Both the position numbers and the translations under genes were made by a program. Shown here piece by piece: positions 1-7,273 of a DNA stretch of 64,000 nucleotides. Source of the DNA: Pseudomonadota bacterium (lineage in GTDB: Bacteria; Myxococcota_A; UBA796; SXON01); the NCBI GenBank assembly GCA_005778355.1, contig SXON01000017.1, positions 36,511 through 100,510 of the forward strand, in the 5' to 3' direction. The notes beneath the pieces are model-generated. The model searched no databases and was not told the origin of the DNA. It worked only from the letters and a program-made list of their open reading frames with translations. Every line of letters begins with the position of its first letter. Position 1 is the first letter of the stretch.

Positions 1-257
1 GCCTCGAGGTGCACGCCAAGGTCGCGCTGCCGACCTGGGGCCTGCTCTTGCCGCAGATTGACGACGACACGCTTCGACACGACGCCGAACGCATGGTCGA
101 GCGCCTGTCGCGACCGGACGAGCCCGCCGAGGCGCTGGCCCGCGATGAGTACGACCTCACGCAGCGGCTCATCACGCACGGCGGCTGGGCGCGCAGCGAG
201 CTTCGGTGGATCCAGGAGCTCAACAGCGGCGCCGCCATGGTCATCCAGGGCGGGTAG
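1..257 (+). CDS. C-terminal fragment of an unknown protein
   Basis: The reading frame is open from base 3 and ends at a TAG at 255-257, so the gene begins before the window. Codons end almost always in G or C, which marks it as real coding sequence. A GTG at base 9 lies in frame, but nothing shows that it is the start. The last 80 or so residues are soluble and rich in acidic and basic residues (ending SGAAMVIQGG), with no motif I recognise. It runs in the same direction as the caspase-like gene 27 bases downstream, which probably has its own promoter. Confidence 0.6.
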   Translation, partial: LEVHAKVALPTWGLLLPQIDDDTLRHDAERMVERLSRPDEPAEALARDEYDLTQRLITHGGWARSELRWIQELNSGAAMVIQGG

Positions 258-269
258 GCGGCGCGCCCG

Positions 270-275
270 GTTACT
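270..275 (+). promoter_or_regulatory. -10 element of a probably leaderless transcript
   Basis: GTTACT ends 9 bases before the ATG at 285, and no Shine-Dalgarno sequence lies between. Transcription from it would start at or next to the start codon. The same spacing recurs at many genes in this window. Confidence 0.4.
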
Positions 276-284
276 TTCGCGCCG

Positions 285-1361
285 ATGCCTCGCCCGAACG
301 CCCTGCTCCTCACCCCGCTGTTCTTCCCTCTCGTCGCGAGCGCGGGCCCGAACGATACCGTCCCCGAGGGGCGGCGTGTCGCCATCGTGGTGGGTGTTTC
401 CAGCTACGAGAAGCTCCCGGCCGAGCTCCAACTCGACACCCCGCGCACCGAGGCGGCTCGGGTGGCGGCCGCGCTCGAACAGTCCGCCGGCTACAACGAG
501 GTGCGCCTCCTCACCGATGCCAGCGCCACCACCGGCAACATCCAGGCCATCCTCGCCGAGGAGTTGAGCAAGGAGGTGGTCTGGAAAGACCTCTTCCTTT
601 TCTACTTCGTGGGCCACGGGGTGGGCGGCGACTTTGGCGACCCGCGGCTATTGCTCTACGACAGCGATCCGGAGGCGCTCGACACCACCTCGCTCTCGGT
701 GAAGGAGTTCGCCGCCAGCTTGCAGAAGTGGGTGCCAGCCAGCCGCTACGTCGTCGTGACCGACGCGGCGCACGACCAGTCGCTGAACGGCTTGGTCTTG
801 CTGGGGCCAACGGGCAACGACTGGCCGGTGATCGGCCAGCAGAGCTTCATGATCTCCTCGGCCGCGCCCCGGCAGCCGGTGCAGGCGGGCGTGTTTTCCA
901 AGGCCTTCATCGAGGGTCTGAGCGGCCAGGCCGACACCAACGGCGATGGCGTGATCACCGGGTCGGAGATCAACACCTTCTTGATCCTCGCGGTGCCCAA
1001 CGCCACGGGCGGTCGCCAGCTGCCCACGGTGCAGTCGAAGTACGACCCCGGCATCGAGATCGTCGATCGGCGCAAGCCCGACGGAACCGTCGTGGAAGGC
1101 CCCAAGTTGCCCACGCACCGGGTCGACAAGGCGAAGTTCATCTTGCCCACGGGCACAAGCCAGAAGGTGCAGTGCCGCGAAACCCAGCCCTACGCCTGCG
1201 ACCCCTCCTGCTACCTCTTCGACGTGCTCGCCGGCCCCTGCGCCGTCTGGGCCACGGTCGACGGCAAGGAGTACGAGGCCACGGTCGACGTGCTCACGCG
1301 CGGGCTCTACCGCTGCGAACTGAAAGACCAGTCGCTGGGGTGCGTGTCGCCGGCGCCGTGA
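285..1361 (+). CDS. Secreted caspase-like (peptidase C14) protein lacking the catalytic cysteine
   Basis: This 358-residue protein starts with a signal peptide (residues 1-20, ending VASA) and continues with a caspase p20-like fold at about 30-235. The catalytic histidine motif FVGHGVG is present (H111). The strand that normally ends in Asp-Ala-Cys-His reads TDAAHDQS (160-166), with Ala162 where the cysteine should be, so the protein should not be a protease. A canonical EF-hand loop, DTNGDGVITGSE, occupies 217-228. The tail (about 285-358) holds six cysteines that may form disulfides. It is probably a calcium-binding pseudo-enzyme or scaffold outside the cytoplasm. The fold assignment is from family motifs; the role is unknown. 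Confidence 0.75.
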   Translation: MPRPNALLLTPLFFPLVASAGPNDTVPEGRRVAIVVGVSSYEKLPAELQLDTPRTEAARVAAALEQSAGYNEVRLLTDASATTGNIQAILAEELSKEVVWKDLFLFYFVGHGVGGDFGDPRLLLYDSDPEALDTTSLSVKEFAASLQKWVPASRYVVVTDAAHDQSLNGLVLLGPTGNDWPVIGQQSFMISSAAPRQPVQAGVFSKAFIEGLSGQADTNGDGVITGSEINTFLILAVPNATGGRQLPTVQSKYDPGIEIVDRRKPDGTVVEGPKLPTHRVDKAKFILPTGTSQKVQCRETQPYACDPSCYLFDVLAGPCAVWATVDGKEYEATVDVLTRGLYRCELKDQSLGCVSPAP

Positions 1362-1370
1362 TCCGCCAGC

Positions 1371-3965
1371 TCAGTGCTCGTCGCCCGCGTCTTGCAGGTA
1401 GCCTAGGCTCTCCAGTGCCTCCTGGTCGCCCTCCGACACCGCGCCGCCGTCTTCGGGCGCGTCGATAGTGTCGGCGGGGATGAGCAGCCAGCCCTTCTCC
1501 ACGGCGTAGCGGGTGTCGCCCGCGAGCCGCCCCGGGTTGAGCATCGTCGCCTTGTTGCCCGACATCGCCAGCGTGCCATCGGGGCAAGGGTCCGCCTCGC
1601 ACTGGATCCACCAGGTGTGGGTGCGCGCCTTTTCGCCCGGCTCGAAGGTGACCGTCCTGCGGTCGGCCGAGACGGTCACCTTGCCGATCTCGTCGGGCAG
1701 CACGGCAGGTCGTTCACCCCACTCGAGGTTGGCACGGATGCGCGCGTTCCACTCGGGGTCGAGGATGCCGGCGGCGGCGATCGGTGCCTTGAAGCTCGCC
1801 GTGGTGGTGGCGACAGTGGTCGGGATGCGCAGGCGCCAGCCTGGGCGCACCGGCACGCCGGTGGCCTGCGCCAGGAGTGCCCGGTAGTTCCCCACCAGCG
1901 ACTTGTCGCCCATGCGGAACAAGTCGTTCGTCTCGCCGGGATCGGCGGCAAGGTCGAAGAACTCCTCGCGGCCGCTGGCGGTGTGGAGGATGTACTTCTT
2001 GTCCTTGTAGACAACCCCCCAGCGATCACGTTCGTAGCGCATGTGGCCGAGGGGGAGGGGACGCTCCACGAGGGTCGTCTCGAGGGCGGCCTGCTCGGCC
2101 GCGCGCGCCTTGTCGACGAAGGGGCGCAACGAGACGCCATCGGTGGCGGGACGCTTCTCAGCAGCGACACCGAGGAAGTCGAGGACGGTCGGGACGATGT
2201 CGGCGAGCGACACCGGCTGGTTCACGCGGGGCGCGCCCTGCCAGCCCCCCGGGGGACGGATCGCGAGCTCGGTGTGAACCAGTTCCTGGAAGAGGCTGTG
2301 GTTGTGCTCGAAGCCGTCGTGGTCCCAGAATTCCTCGCCGTGGTCGGTGTGCAGGACGGTGAGCGTTTGCCCGGGCATCTTCTCGACGGCAGCGAGGAGT
2401 CGCGACACCTGGTGTGCGGTGTAGGCCACCTCCGCGTCGTAGGCGTTGCGGATCCACGCCTTGCCCGAGTCGCCGAGGTCGCGCTCTTTCATGATGCTGA
2501 GGATCTGCCAGCGATTGAACTTCGCGGGGATGCCCTTGGGACGTTCCTTGCCCTCCTGGAACTTGTCGGCCCAGCCGAGGGGCGCGTTGTAGAAGGTGTG
2601 CGGATCCATGAAGTGCACGAACAAGAAGGCGTCTTCCTCGTCGTGGTTGCTCAACCAGGCGAGTGCGCGTGCCACCTCGTCCTCGCCGCGGGCGCCATTC
2701 TCGTACTCCCAGTGATCCATGCCGCGCGCGAAGCCAAAGCGCGGAACGAGGTGCACGTTGCCGACGACACCGGCGGTGGCCAGCCCCTCGGCGTGGAGGA
2801 TCTCGGCCAGCCGAGGCGAGCTCTTGGCTTCCTTGGGCCAGCGCCCGGTGAAGGCGGTGAGGAACGAGGGCTTGGTGCGCGGCGCGGGCGAGTAGGCGCG
2901 GTCGAACTGCACCGACTGCGCCAGCCACTGGTCGAGCTCGGGCGACGTGGCTCGCCCGTAGCCGTTCGCGCCCAGCGCGTCCCAGCGAAGGGTATCGATG
3001 CCCACCACGAGCACCCGCCGCGGCGGTGCGGCCTCGGCATCGACGAGCGTCGGCGTCGTCACTGCCACGTAGTCGCCGGTCGCATCGCCGCCGGGGTCGG
3101 TGCTGAAGCGAAGGGTGGCGGTGCCCGGGGCCTCCCGATCCAGCCTGACCTCGACGGTCTGGTGCTTCTTGGCGGGATCAACCTTGCCTGACCAGACTTC
3201 CTTGCCGTCCACCTCGATCTTGAGCGTGGCGCCGTTTCCGCTCGCCTGTCCGGACACGGGGTCTTCGAGGAGGCCATGGCCGAACTTCAGGATGCCCTTC
3301 CTGGGCAACTCGACGCTGAAGGAGGCCGAGGCGGGCGCGGGGAGGTATAGCGCCGGTCGCGACACGCGCTCGACCATGTAGGTGGTGGTCGCGAACTCAG
3401 CGGGGGTCAGGCCCGAGCCAGCGAGCTGGCGTTTCTTCACGGCGGCGGCGAGCTCGTCGACGACTACCTCGGCCGGCTTGGCGAGTTCGTTCGGGTTGCT
3501 CTTGCTGACAATCACCACGCTGCCGTGGTCGACGTACCATGTCGCGACGCTAGCCTTCGTGGGCGCGGAGATCGTGGTGTTGAAGGGCACGTCCTCCCCT
3601 TCGACCACGAGCCGCGCGCCCATGGGGGCGTAGTTCGGCCGCGGCATGTTGGTGGCGAAGGGAAGGGGGGTGGTGTAGGCACGCATGCCGCCTCGGCGTT
3701 CACCCTCGTCTTTCCAGGGGCCTGAGAGGATGAATCGCCCGGCCTCGGCAGCGGCCGCGCCATCGGGGAAGATGAGGTTGGCTTCCGCGAGGTGATCGAG
3801 GGCCCGCCAACGGAGGGCCTTGTTCCCGGTCTCGAGGTTCACCGTCGGCTGCTCGGCGGGCGCTGTCGGCGGCGTGACCACCTCAGGCACCAGCGAGGCG
3901 GCTACTTGCGAGGGCGTTTCTTCTTTCTGGCCGCAGGCCAGCATCGCGAGGACGAGCGTGATCAT
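1371..3965 (-). CDS. Sulfatase/alkaline-phosphatase-superfamily lipoprotein
   Basis: This 864-residue protein begins MITLVLAMLACGQ, a very short lipoprotein signal with Cys11 as the lipid site. Residues 12-310 form an N-terminal region with beta-rich stretches. The sulfatase-type domain begins at about 317: metal-binding IDTLRWD (D324), later TDHGEEF (D541, H542) and a histidine-rich stretch to about 556. The usual CxPSR nucleophile signature is replaced by PRTKPS, with Thr365 at the nucleophile region, so it is not a formylglycine sulfatase; phospho- or phosphoglycerol-type chemistry is possible. The C-terminus carries the ESLGYL tail common in this superfamily. It ends 9 bases from the converging caspase-like gene. 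Substrate unknown. Confidence 0.8.
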   Translation of the reverse strand: MITLVLAMLACGQKEETPSQVAASLVPEVVTPPTAPAEQPTVNLETGNKALRWRALDHLAEANLIFPDGAAAAEAGRFILSGPWKDEGERRGGMRAYTTPLPFATNMPRPNYAPMGARLVVEGEDVPFNTTISAPTKASVATWYVDHGSVVIVSKSNPNELAKPAEVVVDELAAAVKKRQLAGSGLTPAEFATTTYMVERVSRPALYLPAPASASFSVELPRKGILKFGHGLLEDPVSGQASGNGATLKIEVDGKEVWSGKVDPAKKHQTVEVRLDREAPGTATLRFSTDPGGDATGDYVAVTTPTLVDAEAAPPRRVLVVGIDTLRWDALGANGYGRATSPELDQWLAQSVQFDRAYSPAPRTKPSFLTAFTGRWPKEAKSSPRLAEILHAEGLATAGVVGNVHLVPRFGFARGMDHWEYENGARGEDEVARALAWLSNHDEEDAFLFVHFMDPHTFYNAPLGWADKFQEGKERPKGIPAKFNRWQILSIMKERDLGDSGKAWIRNAYDAEVAYTAHQVSRLLAAVEKMPGQTLTVLHTDHGEEFWDHDGFEHNHSLFQELVHTELAIRPPGGWQGAPRVNQPVSLADIVPTVLDFLGVAAEKRPATDGVSLRPFVDKARAAEQAALETTLVERPLPLGHMRYERDRWGVVYKDKKYILHTASGREEFFDLAADPGETNDLFRMGDKSLVGNYRALLAQATGVPVRPGWRLRIPTTVATTTASFKAPIAAAGILDPEWNARIRANLEWGERPAVLPDEIGKVTVSADRRTVTFEPGEKARTHTWWIQCEADPCPDGTLAMSGNKATMLNPGRLAGDTRYAVEKGWLLIPADTIDAPEDGGAVSEGDQEALESLGYLQDAGDEH

Positions 3966-3976
3966 GGCGCGCGGGT

Positions 3977-3982
3977 GCTAAC
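3977..3982 (-). promoter_or_regulatory. -10 element for the sulfatase-like gene
   Basis: On the minus strand GTTAGC ends 11 bases before the ATG at 3965. No Shine-Dalgarno sequence is visible, so the transcript is probably leaderless or nearly so. Confidence 0.35.
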
Positions 3983-3996
3983 CCGCCCCCCCGCGC

Positions 3997-4002
3997 GATA
4001 AC
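3997..4002 (+). promoter_or_regulatory. -10 element for the gene at 4012
   Basis: GATAAC ends 9 bases before the ATG at 4012, and no ribosome binding site is visible. It stands back to back with the minus-strand element at 3977-3982. Confidence 0.4.
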
Positions 4003-4011
4003 TCCGCCCGC

Positions 4012-4488
4012 ATGGACACCACCCTCGAGACCACGCTTGCCACTTACGTCTACTTGCTCCACCGCGCCGGCATCGACGCGCCCTCGCTGGCGGCCGCGCT
4101 CGGCGCCATCGACGGCGGCGACGAGTCTGCGGTCAGCACGCTCGTGGCCGGGATGCGCCAGGGCGCCGGCCCGGAACACACACTCAACAACCTGTTCGGC
4201 CTCGATCGGCTGATCCGGGTCGAGTACGCCGAGGACCGCGCGGGGCGTGTCGCTGCCCTGCGACGCGCGTTGTTCGGGGTCAGCCTCCCCTTCCTCGCGC
4301 GGATCGTGCATCGTGACGATGGCAAGCTCGTGGACCGCTGGGTGATCGTGGAAAGCTTCGCCACCACGGTGAAGCTGCTCGACCCGAACCCCTGGGACGA
4401 CAAGGAGGAGGAGCACGAGCTACCCCTGGTCGACTTCCTCGTTCGCTGGGAACTGTCGGGGGCCGAGGTTACCGGCGTACGCGGCTAG
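4012..4488 (+). CDS. Hypothetical protein, 158 residues
   Basis: No signal peptide or membrane segment is visible, so the protein is probably cytoplasmic. The first half is helical. The second half contains HRDDGKLVDRWVIVESF and LLDPNPWDD followed by an acidic run, a pattern of beta strands with conserved-looking His, Asp and Trp. I do not recognise the family. It is followed after 6 bases by the SDR gene and is probably co-transcribed with it. The start is supported by a -10 hexamer 9 bases upstream. Confidence 0.7.
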   Translation: MDTTLETTLATYVYLLHRAGIDAPSLAAALGAIDGGDESAVSTLVAGMRQGAGPEHTLNNLFGLDRLIRVEYAEDRAGRVAALRRALFGVSLPFLARIVHRDDGKLVDRWVIVESFATTVKLLDPNPWDDKEEEHELPLVDFLVRWELSGAEVTGVRG

Positions 4489-4494
4489 ATCGCC

Positions 4495-5481
4495 TTGGCC
4501 CGCTACCTGCTCACCGGCGCGACGGGCTTCGTCGGCGCCAACGTGCTCCGCCATTTGCTCGCGCGCGGCGACACGGTTGCCTGCGTGGTGCGCAAGCCCA
4601 ACCTCTGCGTGGAGGGCCTGCCTGTCGACCTCGTCACCGCGTCGATCACCGACGTCGACGCGATGGCGCGAGCGATGGAAGGCTGCGATGGCGTCTTCCA
4701 CGTGGCCGGGATCTTCGACCCGGGACCAAAGGGCGAGGACACCATGCGCGCGTTGCACGTCGATGCCACGCGGGTCCTCCTCGACGCCGCGACGCGGGCA
4801 GGCGTGAAGCGCTTTCTTACCTGCTCCTCGTCGTGCACCGTCGGCTTCGGTTCGCTGGCAAACCCCGGCAACGAAGACACGCCCATCGACGCCGAACGCA
4901 TCTACGGCAAGCGAGGCGCCTTGCGCGCCTACTACGAGACGAAGCTCGATTCCGAGCGGCTCACCGCCGAGTGGGGCGGCGTGGTGGTGTGCCCCGACTA
5001 CGTGCTCGGCGCCTGGGACGTGAAGCCCACCAGCGGGCAGCTCCTCTTGACCATCGCACGTGGAACGGTGCCCTTGTACCCCGGGGGCGGGAAGTGTTTC
5101 GTCGACGCCGACGATTGCGCTCAGGGCCACCTGGCCGCGCTCGACCGGGGACAGGCCGGGCGTCGTTACCTGCTCGGGAACTGGAACCTCAGCTACAAGG
5201 ACTTCATGCGCATGTGCGCGCGTGCCGTGGGCAAGCGCGGTCCCTGGGTGAGGACGCCGGGGCTCCTGCTCGACGCGGCAGGCGTCGCCGGGGCGGTGCT
5301 GGCCCGGGTCGACGAGCACCGCTTTGCAGGCCTCGAACGTCATGTGCTGCGCGCGATGGCGCAGGAACGTTATCGGACCGGCGAGCGGAGCTGGACCGAG
5401 CTCAACGTGCCGCGCACCCCGATGGAAGCGACCGTCGAGAAGACCGTCCGCTGGTTCCGCGATCACGGGTACATCCTGTAG
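4495..5481 (+). CDS. NAD(P)-dependent epimerase/dehydratase (extended SDR, dihydroflavonol-reductase-like)
   Basis: This 328-residue protein opens with the Rossmann dinucleotide motif TGATGFVG (residues 7-14). It has FHVAG after the third strand, a CSSS serine region (about 110-113) and the catalytic pair Tyr146/Lys150 in YYETK. The order and length match the extended SDR group that includes dihydroflavonol 4-reductases and hopanoid-associated HpnA-like enzymes. The substrate cannot be read from the sequence. Translation starts at a TTG 6 bases after the previous stop, so the two genes form an operon. It reduces or epimerises a small hydroxy/keto compound or nucleotide sugar in the cytoplasm by family inference. 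Confidence 0.85.
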   Translation: MARYLLTGATGFVGANVLRHLLARGDTVACVVRKPNLCVEGLPVDLVTASITDVDAMARAMEGCDGVFHVAGIFDPGPKGEDTMRALHVDATRVLLDAATRAGVKRFLTCSSSCTVGFGSLANPGNEDTPIDAERIYGKRGALRAYYETKLDSERLTAEWGGVVVCPDYVLGAWDVKPTSGQLLLTIARGTVPLYPGGGKCFVDADDCAQGHLAALDRGQAGRRYLLGNWNLSYKDFMRMCARAVGKRGPWVRTPGLLLDAAGVAGAVLARVDEHRFAGLERHVLRAMAQERYRTGERSWTELNVPRTPMEATVEKTVRWFRDHGYIL

Positions 5482-5486
5482 CGGGA

Positions 5487-5514
5487 AGGGGGGCACCCCT
5501 GCAGGAGCCCCCCT
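5487..5514. terminator. Hairpin between convergent genes
   Basis: AGGGGGGC (5487-5494) pairs perfectly with GCCCCCCT (5507-5514) around a 12-base loop. It lies between the ends of the SDR gene and the minus-strand propeller gene and overlaps the latter's stop codon. There is no T-tract, so terminator function in either direction is only inferred. Confidence 0.4.
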
Positions 5515-6481
5515 ACCGCGGCCAACCTGCCGCGCGCCGCAGGCTACGGGCGTCAGGCAACGAGCGTGCTCGTGGCACGCTCGTCGGGCCGCTCTCCCCC
5601 TTCCGGCGACGTTGGGCCCACGGCCCAAGCATCAGCAGCAGCGGAACTGCGGAACCGTCGTCGCAACCGCAGGTGGGACAGTCGTACTCCTCGGTACTGG
5701 CGCAGGGGAGCACGTGTAGCTCGAGGGGATCCCCCTCGGAGGTGGTGTACATGGCGCCGTCGCTCCCGACAAAGACAGCCTCGCCCTGCACCTCGCCCAC
5801 GAGGTCGATCTCTTGCGGGTCGGCACCCCAGTCCACCTCGCAGCCGCGCCATGCCAGCGCGCGGGTCGCGGTGCGGAGCACCACCAGCGCCCCGGTGCGG
5901 TCGACGGCTCCGCCGGTGATGGGCTCGCCCACGTCGATCTCGGCCTCCTCTCGGAGGGTGGCGGCCTCGCCGTCGCAGCTGAGCTCGCGGGCGTAGTAGA
6001 CCTTTCCCCCCGAGTCGTTCTTGGTGACGACGCGGACGCTGCCGTCGGGGTAGACGAGGAGCGCCTCGGCGTCGTGCGACTCGCCATCGTCGTAGACCAG
6101 CGGGCAGTTGTCGGCGCTGAGGCGCGCGTCGTCGGTGACGGCGACCTTCCAGAGCGTGATCGCGTCGCGCGACTCGTCGTTGTCGCCGATGTCGGCGATG
6201 AAGATGCACGTGCCCGTGGGGCAGTCGGCGGCCGCGAGGTCTTCCCAGTCGGTGTTGCTGGCGCCGTCGATGCGCTGCTCGCCGAGGTAGTTGCCCTCGA
6301 TGTCGAAGGTGTAGAGCAGGGCCTCGCCGCCGGCGTCGCCGATGGTGAGGAACTCGTCGTTCACCATCACCACGCCGGAGGACTCCGACGAGGGGATGTC
6401 CTTCACTTCCACCACGGTGGGCGGTTCCCAGGCGGCGCACACGTCTTCGGCCAGAGCCACGGTTAGGACAGCGATCAGCAT
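5513..6481 (-). CDS. Secreted beta-propeller-like protein with MYXO-CTERM-like tail
   Basis: The start chosen is the ATG at 6481, giving 322 residues and the signal peptide MLIAVLTVALA before EDVC; an in-frame extension upstream lacks coding character. The body shows repeated beta strands with SSGVV, TDWEDLA and IADIGDN, the pattern of SdiA-regulated/esterase-like propellers. Near the end YDCPTCGC is followed by a short hydrophobic stretch and QRRRK, which resembles the Cys-Cys/hydrophobic/Arg surface-anchoring tail of Myxococcota. Unlike typical tails, about 28 residues follow the arginines, suggesting a lost stop codon. It is probably an outer-surface protein of unknown role. Its start codon overlaps that of the divergent gene at 6480. 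Confidence 0.75.
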   Translation of the reverse strand: MLIAVLTVALAEDVCAAWEPPTVVEVKDIPSSESSGVVMVNDEFLTIGDAGGEALLYTFDIEGNYLGEQRIDGASNTDWEDLAAADCPTGTCIFIADIGDNDESRDAITLWKVAVTDDARLSADNCPLVYDDGESHDAEALLVYPDGSVRVVTKNDSGGKVYYARELSCDGEAATLREEAEIDVGEPITGGAVDRTGALVVLRTATRALAWRGCEVDWGADPQEIDLVGEVQGEAVFVGSDGAMYTTSEGDPLELHVLPCASTEEYDCPTCGCDDGSAVPLLLMLGPWAQRRRKGESGPTSVPRARSLPDARSLRRAAGWPR

Positions 6482-6962
6482 GTGGGCGCTGCACTTTATC
6501 GCCTGTCCCGCGCAGCAGCTTGGGATCGAGCTTCCCGAGGGGGGTGCCAAGGGCATTTCCCACGAGGATCTACGTCGCGACGTGCGTCTCCTCGTGGAAA
6601 CGACAGACCCCACGCGGGCCTTCCTGGAGCGCATGGTGCAGATGAAGTTCGAACCCGCGATCGACATGCCGGCCTGCGTGCAACGCGGCAGCGGCTCGGA
6701 CTACCGAATCGGCGTGTCGCGACCCGCCAACGCCATGGAGGCCACCGCCCCCGCGGCCGTCATCTCGATCGCCAAGGCCTGGGACCTCGGAACGCCGCCG
6801 CCCCGGCGACTGCTCGTCTGCATGGGCACGGAGTACGCGGCCGACACTTGGGTTGCCCCGCTGGTGGACGATCCCACCCTCGACCCGGCCACCGTGAACT
6901 ACACCGCGCTCGCCGAGAAGGTGCGCGTGCTGTACGCCGAGATCGACGGCGCCGCTCGCTAG
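6480..6962 (+). CDS. Putative lipoprotein, possibly a degenerate M28-like peptidase
   Basis: The ATG at 6480 gives 160 residues beginning MWALHFIACPAQ, a 9-residue lipoprotein-type leader. Residues 25-45 (ISHEDLRRDVRLLVE) and a later segment (ATAPAAVISIAKAW then PPPRRLLVCMGTE) resemble the strand-helix order of M28 zinc peptidases. The zinc ligands are not evident, so this is a weak guess. The ATG overlaps the divergent gene's ATG in the tetramer CATG at 6479-6482. A GTTAGG element 12 bases upstream lies inside the neighbour's coding sequence. The stop codon overlaps the next convergent gene's stop in CTAG. Confidence 0.6.
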   Translation: MWALHFIACPAQQLGIELPEGGAKGISHEDLRRDVRLLVETTDPTRAFLERMVQMKFEPAIDMPACVQRGSGSDYRIGVSRPANAMEATAPAAVISIAKAWDLGTPPPRRLLVCMGTEYAADTWVAPLVDDPTLDPATVNYTALAEKVRVLYAEIDGAAR

Positions 6963-7252
6963 TAAACCTGCGCCGAGGCCTCGATCGCTCGTACCTCGGC
7001 GTCGATCTCCGCGGTGAGCTCCTTGATCGCGGCGGCCTCTTGCTGGATCCAGGCCATGCGATCGGGTCGCTCGGCTTCCGGCGCAGCGCGGAGCTCGTCG
7101 ACCTTGCCCTCGAGGTCCTGAGCGCGGGCCGCCACGTCGCGGGCGCGCTCAGCCACCGCGCCGACCCGCAGGGCGAGCGCCGCCGAGGGGCTGTCGATGG
7201 GGGCTGGGCCCGGGGGCTCGGGCGGGCAGGCGAAGAAGAGCGCGAGGAGCAC
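6959..7252 (-). CDS. Small helical lipoprotein
   Basis: The 97-residue product starts at GTG with MLLALFFACPPEP, a short uncharged lipoprotein signal with Cys9. The rest is a single helical, probably coiled-coil segment (residues 27-95) rich in Ala, Glu and Arg, after a Pro-rich linker. It is probably a periplasmic or outer-membrane-tethered structural lipoprotein, of no known family. It lies 21 bases downstream of the histidine kinase gene on the same strand and is probably co-transcribed with it. Its stop codon overlaps that of the converging gene in CTAG (6959-6962). Confidence 0.7.
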   Translation of the reverse strand: MLLALFFACPPEPPGPAPIDSPSAALALRVGAVAERARDVAARAQDLEGKVDELRAAPEAERPDRMAWIQQEAAAIKELTAEIDAEVRAIEASAQVY

Positions 7253-7273
7253 GCTGCCGACTATCGCGCCCCG

